A program made the position numbers and the translations under genes. Shown here piece after piece: positions 17,729 through 29,708 of a stretch of 64,000 nt of DNA. A model generated the notes under the pieces. It saw only the letters and a program-made list of their open reading frames with translations. It was not told the origin of the DNA and searched no databases. The stretch comes from JAGIBJ01 sp032119595. Lineage in GTDB: Bacteria; Actinomycetota; Thermoleophilia; Solirubrobacterales; Solirubrobacteraceae. The stretch covers positions 1 to 64,000 of the forward strand of contig JAUMBQ010000001.1 in NCBI GenBank assembly GCA_032119595.1, written 5' to 3'. Each line of letters begins with the position of its first letter. Position 1 is the stretch's first letter.

Positions 17729-20700
17729 CGCTCCCGCCACATCGGCGCGGCCGGGATCGCCTGGCGAGCCAGCTCGGTCGTGGACGCCTGGCGCCGTCGC
17801 CGCGCCGTGGACGCCTGGCGCCCCCGGGTGGCCGCCAGCGATTGACGATCCTCGCGATGCTCGCGGCCGGCGTGCCGATCGTCGGTGCGCTGAGCTGGGC
17901 CCAGGCGCCGTCGACCGACGCGGGCACGACGCCCGCCGCCGTGTCGATCGTCGCCGAGCAGGTGGCGACGGCCCGCGACATCGTGCCGTTTGGCGTCTCC
18001 CGCGACGGCGACCGCGCGACGGTCTGGGCGAGTGGCAAGACCCGCAGCCCATCGGTCGAGCCTCCGGGACCACCGCCGCCGTCGACGACGCCTCAGTCGC
18101 CCTCGCCCGACTCCACGACGCCCGACGCCACCACCCCACTGGACCCAGTCGGCGAGCGCGGACAACGCGCCGCCGAAGACGCCACGCCGACGACGCCCCC
18201 TGGCAGCCTGCTCCTCGCGGGCACGACGGACGGCACGGGCAAACCCACCGCCTGGGAGCGTGCGGCGGCCCCACAGTCCGTCGACGGGCAGGACCTCACC
18301 GCGCGCGACTGGCGGCCGGCTGGTAGCGACGCGCCGCTGCATGCTGGCGAGGCGACGCCCAACGGCGCCGCGGCCCTCGCGGTCGAATTGGGGCTCGCGA
18401 CCGACGCGGCCCGCGCACCCGGCTTCCTCGCGCGCCGAGCCGCCGACAACCGCTTCCGCGCCCTCCCCGCCCCGTCCGCCGAGCTGCTGGCGCCTGCGAC
18501 GGCGCTCTTCGACGCGGCCACCCGAACGGCCCGCCTACCGTTCGCGGTCGTCGACCTCCCCTTGCCGGCCGGCGACCCGACGACGCCACCGGCCACCGAC
18601 CCGGGCGGGACCACACCATCCCCACGCGTCGCGCCTGCCAAGGCCGAGACCGGAGTGCTCCTGGCGCCGCCTGGCGGTGACGGTGTGCTCGCGTGGACCG
18701 GCTCGGCCTGGCGCGAAGAGCCGTACCTCGACCTCGCTGGCGAGCGCCCCGCCGCGGGCCGAACCCCAATCGCGCTCGCGGCCACGCCCGAGGGCGATGG
18801 CGTGGCCCTGCTGCGCAACAGCGACCTCGCAAGCCCCGACCGCTTTCGCCTCTACCGCCGCTTGGCCGATCACTCCGCCTGGCAGGAGATCACGCTCGCC
18901 GAAGGCTCCCTCTTGCGCGGCCCGCTGCCGTCGACCGTGACCGCCGTCGAGCCCGCTCCGGCCCCGGGCGACCCGCTCACCGTCGCCGCCGGGCACTGGT
19001 GGGTCGACCTGATCGCCACCCGCGACGACACCAAGAAGGTGAGCGCGACCGTGCACCTGGCGCCGGGGCAAGCCGTCAAACCGACGACCCCGGACCCGAC
19101 GACGCCGACGACGCCCGAGTCGACCCCGCCGGCGTCCACTCCCGCCGTGACCACTCCGACCGGGACCTCCCCAGCCGAGACCTCCCCGCCCACGACCGCC
19201 CCGACGACGCCGACCGCGACGACCCCAGACTCGACACCGAAGGGCTGGCTCTCGGCCACGCCGGACGGCACGTGGTGCCAGCCGACGCTCGCCACCTGCA
19301 CGCACGACCTCACGGCCGAGTTCGCGTCATCACGCGGGTACCGCTCTCAGGCGTTCCCCGGCAGCGGGTTCGGTGGCCGCGTAATCACCAGCCCCGTGGT
19401 GCCCGAGTCCACCGGAACCGACGCGCGGCGAGAGGCCTCTGCTTCCGGCGGCTATCTCGCCCTCACCGGAACCCGGTTCGAGATCCGGGACGGCGTCGGC
19501 GACGAGGGCGACGGAACGAGCGGCACGGAGTCAGCGGCCTTCGAAAACAGATCGAGCGGCTGGGTCGGCGCCGACCGCGCCGTCGGGCATGTCGGCCAGT
19601 TCGGCGATCCCCTGTTCGCCGACCTCGCGATCCGCGAGGACGCCACGTCTGCCTTCAATGTCTCCGAGTCGCTGCAGGATGTCGTCGTGTCGCCGGATGG
19701 CACCACGGCGCTCGCCCTCTCGTCGGGTGGGTCGGTGTACCGCAAAGACCCCGATGCCGTGTGGGGCTACACCATGTCGAGCCTCCGCGACTACAACGAG
19801 GAGGGTTCCGGGGGGACGATTCCGCCGATGCCGCGAGCCCTTGCGTGGCCTCGGGCCGATCTGATGGTCGCCGTCGGGACCGCCGGACTGATGAAGTTCA
19901 CGTCCGTTCCCCCGGTGGAGGACTACTTGATCAGCGGCCCGGTGTCCACTGGTCAACAAGCCACTGAGGTGACGGTGCGAGAAGCCGCTGGACTCGACCT
20001 GCTCGACGTTGCGTTCGCGGCTGGGGCCGACCCACTCGACGGCTGGGCCGTCGGTCGCGACGGTGCGGCGCTGCACTGCGTCGACCGTCCGGGGAAAGGC
20101 GGTGTTATCGAGCACCGGTGCGCTCGCGTCAAGCCCGCAGGGGAACTCGCCACGGCCGACTTCCGGCAGCTCGCCTACGCAGGCTCACAAGCCCTGATCG
20201 CTTCGTCGGCTGGCCTGGTGAAGGTGAAGGACGGAGCCCTCGGACTCGACCGCGACCTCGCCGCCATGATCGAAGCCGACGGCCGGCCAGCGGGGGTGCG
20301 GACCGTCGCCGGCCTGCCAGACGGAGCGGCCGTCGTCGACGCGCGCTACGCACGCCTCTCGGCCGACGGACCGTGGCTGCGCCTGCCATCACCAGCCGAA
20401 GGCGACGTGATCGCCCTCGCTCTTGCCCGCCGCTCCGACCGCAGCGGGATCGCGTCGCTGCGCGTGATCGCCTCCATCGCCGACGCGGTCCCGGCCCGCC
20501 GCGGATCCCTACCGGACGCGCAGACCAACGTCGCGGTCTCCAACGGCACAGAGAACCAAGTGACCGAACAACCGCTCAACGAAGTGCCGCCGCAGATCGA
20601 CGACGCCCGCCTGTCCCAACTCGACGACGGCCGTTGGGTCGACCGGAACCTCGGCCCGATCGAGCGCAGCACGGGCCGCGACCTCGCGATCCTCCCGCTC

Positions 20701-23058
20701 CCCGTCCGCGCGCTGACCCTCATTGGGTCCGGCGACGACGCTCGCGGCTTCGCCGTCGGCGGCTGGGGCAGCGGCGAGCAGTACAGCTTGGCGCGCACGT
20801 CCGCGAGCTTCGCGGACGAGTTTGCGGTGCGCCTCGACGGCGGCCCCAAGCCGCCGATTGCCGACGCCCTCGCGCGTCCAGCGACGGCGAACCGGGCGCA
20901 GGCCCCCAAAGCAGCGCGCGCGCAGGTGCCTTCGCCGACCGACCCGACCTCCCCACCCGAATCGGCTCCGGCCCCGACCACCGGTCCTCGCGACGACGAC
21001 CTGCCCGGCGACGGCACCCGCGTGCGTCTCCTCATCGGCGGCCACCCGGCCTGCCTGGACGACTGCACCGGGCGAAGCGCGCAGCGCGTTGGGCCCACCG
21101 AGACCCTCAAGCAGGCACTCGCGACCGCTCGGCGGATCCGCCTCGGGCGCGGCGGGAGCCCACCGGTGTCAGCCACGTTGATCGGTGGCGGACGCGCGAG
21201 TGTGGGCGGGACGCCGCTGAGCGCCGCAGGCGCGGACGCCTTCGTGGCGCTGCTCGGCGGCGCGCCCTACGCCAGCTCACCCCCGGTCTTCCCGGTGATC
21301 GGCACCGGCGACGCGTCGACCGACGTGGGTCGCTCCAACTTCTCGGCGCGGGTTGCTCCGGCGATCGCGCCGCCGCTCGTCGCCACCACGGATCCGCAGA
21401 CCCCGCCAAACGCCAGGGGATCCGAGACCGTCGCGTACTGGTTTGAGGTCGAGGGCTCCCCCAATCCTGTGCGCGTGATCGTGATCGACAACGCCACCGG
21501 CGCGCTGCGCGGCACGCTCGGCGGGTCACAGGCCGACTGGATCGTGACGGCCATCGGGAACGCGGTGACGGCGGGGAAGCCAGCAATCGTCGTCGGTTCG
21601 GCCAGGCTCGACGACCGCTCACCGATCGACGCCTCCGAGACGGCGGGCCAGCTTGACCTGATCGCTCGGGCCGGCGCCAGCGCCTACGTGAGTACCGATG
21701 GCACCGACGACCTCGAGGACCTCTCGCACGTTGGTCCGCGCATCCGCAACACCGTCGTGGAGACCCCTCACGGAGCGATCCCCGTCATCCATTCGGGGGC
21801 TCTCGGGCATTCCATCCCGATTCGCGTCCTGTATCCCAACATGATCGATTTCGACGAGGAGAAAGAGAAGGCCAGGCGCGAGCAGCGCCGCGACCTGAGT
21901 TCCCAGCCCGCGCTCGTGGCACTCGACATCGACCAGACGAAGCCGGGGGCAAGCCCGGGCCAAGCGGACGTGTCCGCCACGGTCATCCCCGTGTTCCGCG
22001 AACTCGGCGATTCCGGCACCGCGACGGTGGAGCGCTCCTACGCCCAGCCGATGTGGTTGCAGACGCTCGTCGATGCCGGCAACGGCTTCCGCTGGACCGA
22101 CCCTAGCCGCCCCGAGCTCGGCGAGCAGGACGCAACAGGCGCTGGTTGGAGCGACGCGACGCCTGACCAATGCCGGTTGTTTCTTGGTCTGGGCGACTGC
22201 GGAGACAGCCTCCCCAGCGACGTTCGTTTCGAAGTCGCCGACCCATCGATCGCAGTATTCGTGCGCGCGAAGGCCGCACGGGTGAAGGGGCGTGACCGGG
22301 AGCGTGACTCGTTTGCTGTCCCAACGATTCTCTTCGACGCGGCCGGGAACCCAGTGGTCGATTCCCGGTCGACGATCCTCTGCCCGCTTCGTGCCGGGCG
22401 CACGACGATCACCGTCACCACCGCTGGACGTGCGACGAGGGTTCCGCTGCGGGTGATCGAGCCGCAACGCGAGAGTGAACGCCAGCCCACGGCCGGAAGC
22501 GGTGGGAAGTCGGCGCCATGCAGTTTCAGGTATTTCGACCGGGCAGACGCGTCGAAGGCGGAGCCCACGGCCGCCAAGTCCAAGTCACTCGTGCCTCAGC
22601 CGCGCGCGGCGTTCGATCCGCCAACGGATCGCACCAAGCCCAAACCCAAGCCTTCGGCTCCGTCAAAGACGATCCCGGCGATGACAGCGCCGCTCGGGCT
22701 CGTCGCACCGCCGATGCTGACCTGGAGCCCGCCGGCGGCCGAGTCCGCTAGGCCACCGGTCGCTCCGAATCCCAAGCCGATCACGCCGCCAGCGCCGCCC
22801 GCGCCGCCGAGCGGCGTGACGACCCAACAGGTGCCGGTCCCGAACGCCGCGATCGTCTCCATCCGCCAGGAGGAGCGTCAGACCGAAGTCGCCCGGGAGA
22901 GTGCCGACCACCAGGCCACGATCTACCAAGCCGCGTCCCGCCCCGGCGCCACCACCCTCCTCGCCGGTGGCGCCTTTGCACTCCTGATCGCGGCCGCCGG
23001 CCACGCCGCCGGCCGCCGCCGACGCCTCACCCAAGCCGCCAAGGCCTGGCTCCGCTAG
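17725..23058 (+). CDS. 1777-residue membrane-anchored protein with Pro/Thr linkers and propeller-like and phosphoesterase-like segments
   Basis: Its GTG overlaps the ftsH paralogue stop in a GTGA. A basic N-terminus (about 38 residues) is followed by a hydrophobic signal-anchor at roughly 40-60, and the protein ends with a membrane helix (LLAGGAFALLIAAAGHAAG) and an RRRR cap, so most of it should lie outside the membrane. There are Pro/Thr-rich stretches near 110-160 and 445-505. Segments such as LQDVVVSPDGTTALALSSGG and WAVGRDGAALHC look like beta-propeller (YCF48/BNR-like) blades. Around residue 1249, RVIVIDNATGALRG followed by AGKPAIVVGSARLD resembles the last part of a calcineurin-type phosphoesterase, but the usual metal-binding histidine after IVVG is missing. 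Function unknown; it is likely a substrate or partner of its FtsH. Confidence 0.75.
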
Positions 23059-23141
23059 GCGCCTCGGCCGCCGCCGACGCCTTACCCAAGCTGCCAAAGC
23101 CTGGCCCCGCGAGGCGCCTCGGCCGCCGGCCCGTCCGAGCT

Positions 23142-23230
23142 CATCGCCCGATGCACCTGGAAATGGGTCGTAACTTGTGTTGAAACGGTCAGACAAACTC
23201 ACGCCCTATTCCCAGGTGCATCGGGCGATG
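23142..23230. repeat. Long hairpin element, copy A (outer 19-bp perfect stem)
   Basis: CATCGCCCGATGCACCTGG (23142-23160) and its exact complement (23212-23230) enclose an inner imperfect stem with GGAAATGGGTCGTAACTTG pairing to CAAACTCACGCCCTATTCC. The inner part matches the hairpins at 45.8 and 47.1 kb; the outer stem is unique to this copy. It lies about 85 bp after the giant gene and could end its transcript. Confidence 0.88.
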
Positions 23231-23496
23231 GCGCCGAAACGCTAGATCCCAAACACCGCAAGCCGCCTCGGTTCGCCTGCCTAGCGGGCCGGCCGCGGTG
23301 CCGACTACCCCGGGTGGGTCGACACCGCAGCCGGATGCGTCACGAACCCGGACGCGTGGACACCGGCTCCGTCGGCCGCGTCAGCACGGCGCACGCGGAT
23401 TGGTTCCAGTCCGCCGAAGCTCGGCCGCCCCGAAGGGGCGAGCGCTTGACGGACTTCTTGGCTGGCAGGCTCGGGAGCGCTCAGCCGGGCAGCCTC

Positions 23497-23786
23497 GCGT
23501 AGACACCGAACCCGCGTTCCACAGGCCATTTCATGCCCACGCACACCCCGGCACCAGCGAGCCTCGCCGCGTAGACACCGGACCCTTGTTCCACAGGCCA
23601 TCTCATGCCCACGCACACCCCGGCACCAGCGGGCCTCGCTGCGTAGACACCGGACCCTTGTTCCACAGGCCATCTCATGCCCACGCACACCCCGGCACCA
23701 GCGGGCCTCGCTGCGTAGACACCGGACCCGCGTTTCACGGGCCATCTCATGTCCACGCACGCCCCCCACCAGCGGGCCCATGCGCC
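23497..23786 (+). repeat. Four-unit tandem array, 72-bp period, of a palindromic element
   Basis: Units start at 23497, 23569, 23641 and 23713 with GCGTAGACACCG. Each contains a palindrome with complementary outer arms (GCGTAGACA and TGYCCACGC) and an inner ACCCKYGTTYCACRGGCC. The two middle units are nearly identical; the fourth ends early. The same palindrome occurs alone, inverted, at 7991-8037. Confidence 0.92.
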
Positions 23787-23795
23787 CCAGAACGA

Positions 23796-23822
23796 CGACG
23801 GGCGCCCATTGGGCGCCCGTCG
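23796..23822 (-). terminator. Strong GC hairpin downstream of ftsH
   Basis: CGACGGGCGCCC, loop ATT, GGGCGCCCGTCG: a perfect 12-bp stem 25 bp beyond the ftsH stop. It lacks a T-run. The same arm sequence forms the hairpin downstream of the dehydrogenase/hydratase gene at 47.24 kb, which supports a terminator role for both. Confidence 0.7.
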
Positions 23823-23847
23823 AGGAGTCAGGTGAGCTTGGCCGCGG

Positions 23848-25836
<1,989 letters not shown>

Positions 25837-26077
25837 GTACTACTTTCTCGGCCCGTTTGGCCAGAACGCGAGCGTAGCAGCCTTGTTGTTACGAACTACG
25901 CAGTTCCCACCCCGCCTTTTGGCCAGGATGCAAACGGAACTACGCACGTCCGCTGCCCCGTGGATCTCTAGGCCGTGCCGCCGGGCCCGACTCGATCGGG
26001 GAAGCCGCCCGTCAAAGAGTGGGGCGGCGCCAGGTATCGGCCGATCAGCGCGTCGCAGCACCACCAGCCGCCACCGA
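25837..26077. promoter_or_regulatory. ftsH upstream region with a repeated GAACTACGCA box
   Basis: The 240-bp gap between hpt and ftsH is comparatively AT-rich for this genome. A GAACTACGCA sequence occurs twice (near 25893 and 25936), the first inside a small palindrome AACT-ACGC-AGTT (25894-25905). These could bind a regulator of ftsH; no promoter hexamers were assigned. Confidence 0.35.
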
Positions 26078-26620
26078 TCAGAGGTCTTCGACGCTGCCGT
26101 TGTACTCAGCCACGTACGGAAGGTTGCGGTAGCGCTCCTCCACGTCGAGGCCGTAGCCGATGGCGAATTTGTCTGGGATCTCGAAGCCGACGTACTTGAG
26201 ATCGAGATCGACCCGCCGACGCTCCGGCTTGGTGAGCAGCGCCACCACTTCGACCGAGCGGGGATCGCGAGCCCGCAGCGTCCGCAGCAGGTAGGAGAGC
26301 GTGAGCCCCGAGTCGACGATGTCCTCGACGACGAGCACGTCGCGCCCCTCGATCGACATGTCGAGGTCCTTGAGGATCCTCACCACGCCGCTGGTCGCCG
26401 TGGACGAGCCGTAGGACGAGACCGCCATGAAGTCCACGACGCAGTGGCCCTCGATCTGGCGCATCAGGTCGGCGATGAAGAACGCCGCGCCCTTCAGCAC
26501 ACCGATCAGGACCGGTTCGCGCCCCTGGTAGTCGCGACTGATCTGCACCCCGAGCTCGCGGACACGCCGCGCCAGCTCATCGGGCTGCACCAGGACTTCG
26601 CCGATCAACGCGTCACGCAC
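26078..26620 (-). CDS. hpt: Hypoxanthine phosphoribosyltransferase
   Basis: Hpt salvages hypoxanthine and guanine with PRPP to make IMP and GMP. The 180-residue protein has ISRDYQGREPVLIGVLKGAAFF, SSYGSSTATSG with the flexible catalytic loop, the PRPP signature VLVVEDIVDSGLTL and, near the C-terminus, KYVGFEIPDKFAIGYGLDV with the purine-binding residues. GTG 26620 gives the usual family length; the longer frame to 26860 only translates the GCTTGCTTCC hairpin element. It lies between tilS and ftsH, the conserved actinobacterial order. The hairpin element sits directly upstream of the start and may influence expression. Confidence 0.95.
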   Translation of the reverse strand: MRDALIGEVLVQPDELARRVRELGVQISRDYQGREPVLIGVLKGAAFFIADLMRQIEGHCVVDFMAVSSYGSSTATSGVVRILKDLDMSIEGRDVLVVEDIVDSGLTLSYLLRTLRARDPRSVEVVALLTKPERRRVDLDLKYVGFEIPDKFAIGYGLDVEERYRNLPYVAEYNGSVEDL

Positions 26621-26654
26621 GAGGCCGAGTGTACGGACGGGCCGGGGGCGGCGC

Positions 26655-26862
26655 TTCGAGATGAGCCCGTTTCGGTCGCTTTTGGAAGCAAGCCCCTCGG
26701 GCGCCGCCCGGCCCGCCCGCGCGCGTTGGCGCCGGCAGGCTCGGGGCTTGCTTCGAGATGAGCCCGTTTTGGTCGCTTTTGGAAGCAAGCCCCTCGGGCG
26801 CCGCCCGGCCCGCCCGCGCGTCGGCGCCGGCAGGCTCGGGGCGCCGAAACGAAGTCGCAACC
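26655..26862 (-). repeat. GCTTGCTTCC hairpin elements, two units plus a partial one, inverted
   Basis: Two units and the start of a third, in the opposite orientation to those at 4.0 kb, with the same arms (GGAAGCAAGCCCC and GGGGCTTGCTTC), loop (AGCCCGTTTTGGTCGCTT) and linker (CGGGCGCCGCCCGGCCCGCC). They fill the gap between tilS and hpt, the only copy of this element inside what may be an operon. Confidence 0.9.
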
Positions 26863-26872
26863 GGCCGGCCGC

Positions 26873-27952
26873 TCAGCGTCCGGGCGCCGCGCTGCCTTGG
26901 GAGCGGCGGCAGCGGTACACGCCGCCGCGCAGCTCAATGCGGGCCCCTGCGCCGACATCGACGGACGCCATCCCCGCGCGCCCGGCGGGAGCGCTCAGCG
27001 CGAGCACCTCGCCGAGGCGGGACCCGGCGCGCGGGCACGGCGCGCCGAGCGTCCGCTCGCAGAGTTCGCGGAGCACGAGGCGCGCCAGCGGCCGCGGCAA
27101 ATTGTCGAGCGCGACCGCGGTGATCGACGGCCCTTCGTCGCCCGCGCCAGGCGGGCGTAGCTCAGCATCGACGAGCGCATCGAGCACCTCGGATTCCTCG
27201 GCGAGTTCCTCGAGCGTGCGGACGATCGTCGCCTCGGCTTGCGGGTTCAGCGACCGCAGCACCGGCACCACCCCGTGGCGGAGCCGCGCGCGGGCGTAGC
27301 GCTCGTCGTCGTTGCTTGGATCGTCGCGCCAGGTGATTCCACGTGCCTGGCAATACGCAGCGGTCTCCTCACGGGTGACCCCGAGCAGCGGCCGAACGAG
27401 CTGGCGGCGGGACTCGTCCGGACCAGATTCCATGCCATTCCCCGCGCCGCGCATCCCGAGGTCCGTCGACATTCCCTCGCGCGCGCGCATGGAGAGCAGT
27501 GCCCGCCGGCCGGGCTGGGTGGCGAGTCGACCAAGGGCGGTCTCGACCAGGTCCGTGCGGGTGTGAGCGGTCGCGAGTCGTGTCGCCCCGAGCCGATCCA
27601 GCTCGGCGGCCGCCAGCCGCTGGCGCTGCGCGCGCGCCCACGCGTGCAGATTCCTCGAGTCTGCCGGGCGCTTCGCCGCGCGACGCGTGGAGATCGCTAC
27701 CCCGAGGATTTCGCAGCGGGCCTGGATGTTGGCCGCGTCGGCCACCGCGGCCTCGCGAAGACCATGGTCGACGTGCAGCACGTGGACCGCGTCAGCACCG
27801 AGGAGGCGGACCGCGATGTCGAGCAGCGTGTGGGAGTCGCGCCCCGCCGAGCACATCAGCAGGAGCGGGCCGTCGCCTGCTCCCATTGCGTCGAGAAGCC
27901 CCGTGGCCCCGACGGCATCGACCAAATCCTCCGCTGAGCGAACTCCACTCAT
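26873..27952 (-). CDS. tilS: tRNA(Ile)-lysidine synthase
   Basis: TilS modifies C34 of the tRNA-Ile CAU anticodon to lysidine, changing codon recognition from AUG to AUA. The 359-residue protein has the N-type ATP pyrophosphatase P-loop as CSAGRDSHTLL (S-x-G-x-DS; typical members have SGGxDS), the HVDHGLRE motif, ATAHTRTDLVETALGRLA, and WRDDPSNDDERYARARLRHGVVP, which is diagnostic. ATG 27952 is preferred; the frame open to 28066 would overlap the cyclase gene. The C-terminal region is shorter than in Escherichia coli TilS. It is followed by hpt and ftsH. Confidence 0.93.
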   Translation of the reverse strand: MSGVRSAEDLVDAVGATGLLDAMGAGDGPLLLMCSAGRDSHTLLDIAVRLLGADAVHVLHVDHGLREAAVADAANIQARCEILGVAISTRRAAKRPADSRNLHAWARAQRQRLAAAELDRLGATRLATAHTRTDLVETALGRLATQPGRRALLSMRAREGMSTDLGMRGAGNGMESGPDESRRQLVRPLLGVTREETAAYCQARGITWRDDPSNDDERYARARLRHGVVPVLRSLNPQAEATIVRTLEELAEESEVLDALVDAELRPPGAGDEGPSITAVALDNLPRPLARLVLRELCERTLGAPCPRAGSRLGEVLALSAPAGRAGMASVDVGAGARIELRGGVYRCRRSQGSAAPGR

Positions 27953-27992
27953 CCGAGGAGCCCGCCGGCCCAGCCGGCGCTCCGCGCCTGGC

Positions 27993-29186
27993 TCACGACC
28001 ATTCCGACTCGGCCCGCCGGACCACGAACAGCTCCTCGGAATGCTCGAAGCCCTTGAGGCGCACACTGCCGATCGACTGGAGTTCGAAGGAGCGCAGCTC
28101 GGCCGCGTCGCGCAGGGTGCCGGTCACGACGACCTCGCCGCCAGCGCCTCGGGTCACGATGCGGGCCGCGCGGTTGACCTCGCCGCCGTAGTAGTCACCG
28201 TCGCGGAAGATCGCCGGACCGGAATGCACGCCGATACGCGGGAGTGGGCGCTCATCGCGCTCCTGCTGGAACGTGACCGCCCAGTCCAGGAGCTTGCCGG
28301 CGTCAGAGCCGACGACCATCACCTCGTCGCCGATCGTCTTGATCACGCGAGCGTCCTCAGGCAACGACCGCTCGACCTGCTCGAAGAAACGCTCGACGAC
28401 CGAAACCGCCTCAAGGTCGCCTTCTTCCTCCGTGAGGCGGGTAAAGCCGGCCAGGTCTGCGAACGCGATCGCCACGTGGATCTCGCCGCGGCGCGCATCG
28501 GCGACGCCCTCCTGCTCCAGATGGCCGACGACGTCCTGCTCGATGAAGTGCTGGAGATACCGCTGGTGGAGCAGATCGAGGATCGGCGAGGCAACCGGGA
28601 GCAGGTTGGCCGCGAGCGAGTCGAGCGTCTCGGCGATCTTGAGGTTCGGCACGCCGTCGCGAATCAGCGGCTCGTGCACGTAAAGGTGCACGAGTCGCAC
28701 CTCGGCGTCGGCGATCTGGGCAAGCGCCTGCCCGTACACCCGCGCGATCTGCAAGGACGCGACCAGCGGGAGACCTGAGTTGAGCACCCGGGCGCCGTGG
28801 CGCATCAGCGACATCTCGTTCTCGTTGAGGGTCGTCAGCCCAGCGGGCAGCCCGAACGCCGCAATGAAGCGGCGCAGCAGCTCGATCTCCAGCCCGAGCT
28901 CGCGCGCGGCCTCGCGGAACGTATACGTGCGGTGCTCGGTGCCCGCGGGCTGCGTGCCGTGCTCGATGTACCCGATCGCGAGCGTGCCGCGTTCGACCCC
29001 ATCCAGCAGCTGCGCGACCGTGTACCCACGTTTGCGCAGCCCCACGAGCATCCGCACGTGCGAGACCTCGCGTTCAGTCCAAGGACCGCCATCCCGAGGA
29101 ACCAGGCCGACGGCGTCCCACCGACGCAACGTCGAAGTCGCGATGCCAGCACGGCGCGCGACCTCGGCAGCGGTCAGTGCACTCAT
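27993..29186 (-). CDS. MerR-type HTH fused to a class III adenylate/guanylate cyclase domain
   Basis: A 397-residue protein. Residues 1-70 form a MerR-like winged HTH (LTAAEVARRAGIATSTLRRW, then WTEREVSHVRMLVGLRKRGY), followed by an all-helical region. The C-terminal part is a class III nucleotidyl cyclase domain: HVAIAFADLAGFTRL with the first metal Asp, VIKTIGDEVMVV with the lysine/glycine-aspartate motif, and GGEVNRAARIVTRG with the transition-state Asn and Arg. So it should bind DNA and make cAMP or cGMP. The substrate-defining residues (K in KTIGD) favour ATP. No membrane segment is seen. It overlaps the small coiled-coil gene upstream by 4 bp, so the pair is co-translated, and tilS starts 40 bp downstream. 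Confidence 0.88.
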   Translation of the reverse strand: MSALTAAEVARRAGIATSTLRRWDAVGLVPRDGGPWTEREVSHVRMLVGLRKRGYTVAQLLDGVERGTLAIGYIEHGTQPAGTEHRTYTFREAARELGLEIELLRRFIAAFGLPAGLTTLNENEMSLMRHGARVLNSGLPLVASLQIARVYGQALAQIADAEVRLVHLYVHEPLIRDGVPNLKIAETLDSLAANLLPVASPILDLLHQRYLQHFIEQDVVGHLEQEGVADARRGEIHVAIAFADLAGFTRLTEEEGDLEAVSVVERFFEQVERSLPEDARVIKTIGDEVMVVGSDAGKLLDWAVTFQQERDERPLPRIGVHSGPAIFRDGDYYGGEVNRAARIVTRGAGGEVVVTGTLRDAAELRSFELQSIGSVRLKGFEHSEELFVVRRAESEWS

Positions 29187-29569
29187 GCACTCTTTTCGGG
29201 CTGGTGCAGCTTCTCGAGCCGCTTCTCGATCGCTTCCAGGCGCGTGAGGACCTGATCGAGGTCACCGGAGGTCGACTTGTCGTCGGCAGATTCCTGAAGG
29301 CGGTCCTCGAGGCGGTCCAGGCCGTCTTCGATCGATTCAAGGCGGAGCGCCACCGAGCGCACCCGACGCGTCAATCGGTCGATCACGGCGGCCGACGGGA
29401 GGTTCAGCGCGCCAAGCGTGAACTCCTGAACTTCGACGGCACGCTCGCGTGCTTCCATCGCGCGCTTGGTCGCGGCCTTGACGGCATCACTCCCGACAAC
29501 ACCGGCGGCCAACCGCTCGACGGTCGACCGTTCCCGTTCTGCGGGCTGATGATCTTGGCTGCTCGACAT
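29183..29569 (-). CDS. Small coiled-coil protein
   Basis: A 128-residue protein that I do not recognise; ATG 29569 is preferred over 29590. It is mostly helical, with the heptad-rich C-terminal half RSVALRLESIEDGLDRLEDR and QVLTRLEAIEKRLEKLHQ predicted as coiled coil, and RAMEARERAVEVQEFTLGAL before it, loosely like phasin-type proteins. Its stop overlaps the start of the HTH-cyclase gene (ATGA), so they are likely translationally coupled and may interact. Confidence 0.65.
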   Translation of the reverse strand: MSSSQDHQPAERERSTVERLAAGVVGSDAVKAATKRAMEARERAVEVQEFTLGALNLPSAAVIDRLTRRVRSVALRLESIEDGLDRLEDRLQESADDKSTSGDLDQVLTRLEAIEKRLEKLHQPEKSA

Positions 29570-29708
29570 GCCCCGAAGAGTACCCGGCATTACGCCGCGC
29601 TCAACGTTCCACCCCTACCTGCCGATCGAAGAGAACATCCGACGCTTGATCACAGTTCAGAAACACCCGCAGACAGAGGTGCAGCGCACCACCGAGCGGA
29701 TTGATACT

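Larger units (their letters stand above)
23059..23847. other. Gene-free 790-bp region between convergent genes
   Basis: No coding frame is supported; the open frames here only translate the 72-bp repeat (VDTGP...FHRPSHAHAHPGTS on plus). It contains the long hairpin (23142-23230), the 72-bp-period array (23497-23786) and the ftsH terminator (23796-23822). Confidence 0.7.

Noticed and set aside
29570..29708. Cyclic di-AMP (ydaO-type) riboswitch before the cell-wall hydrolase
   Set aside because: Such elements often precede wall hydrolases in Actinobacteria, but I could not see the required conserved stems in 139 bp.
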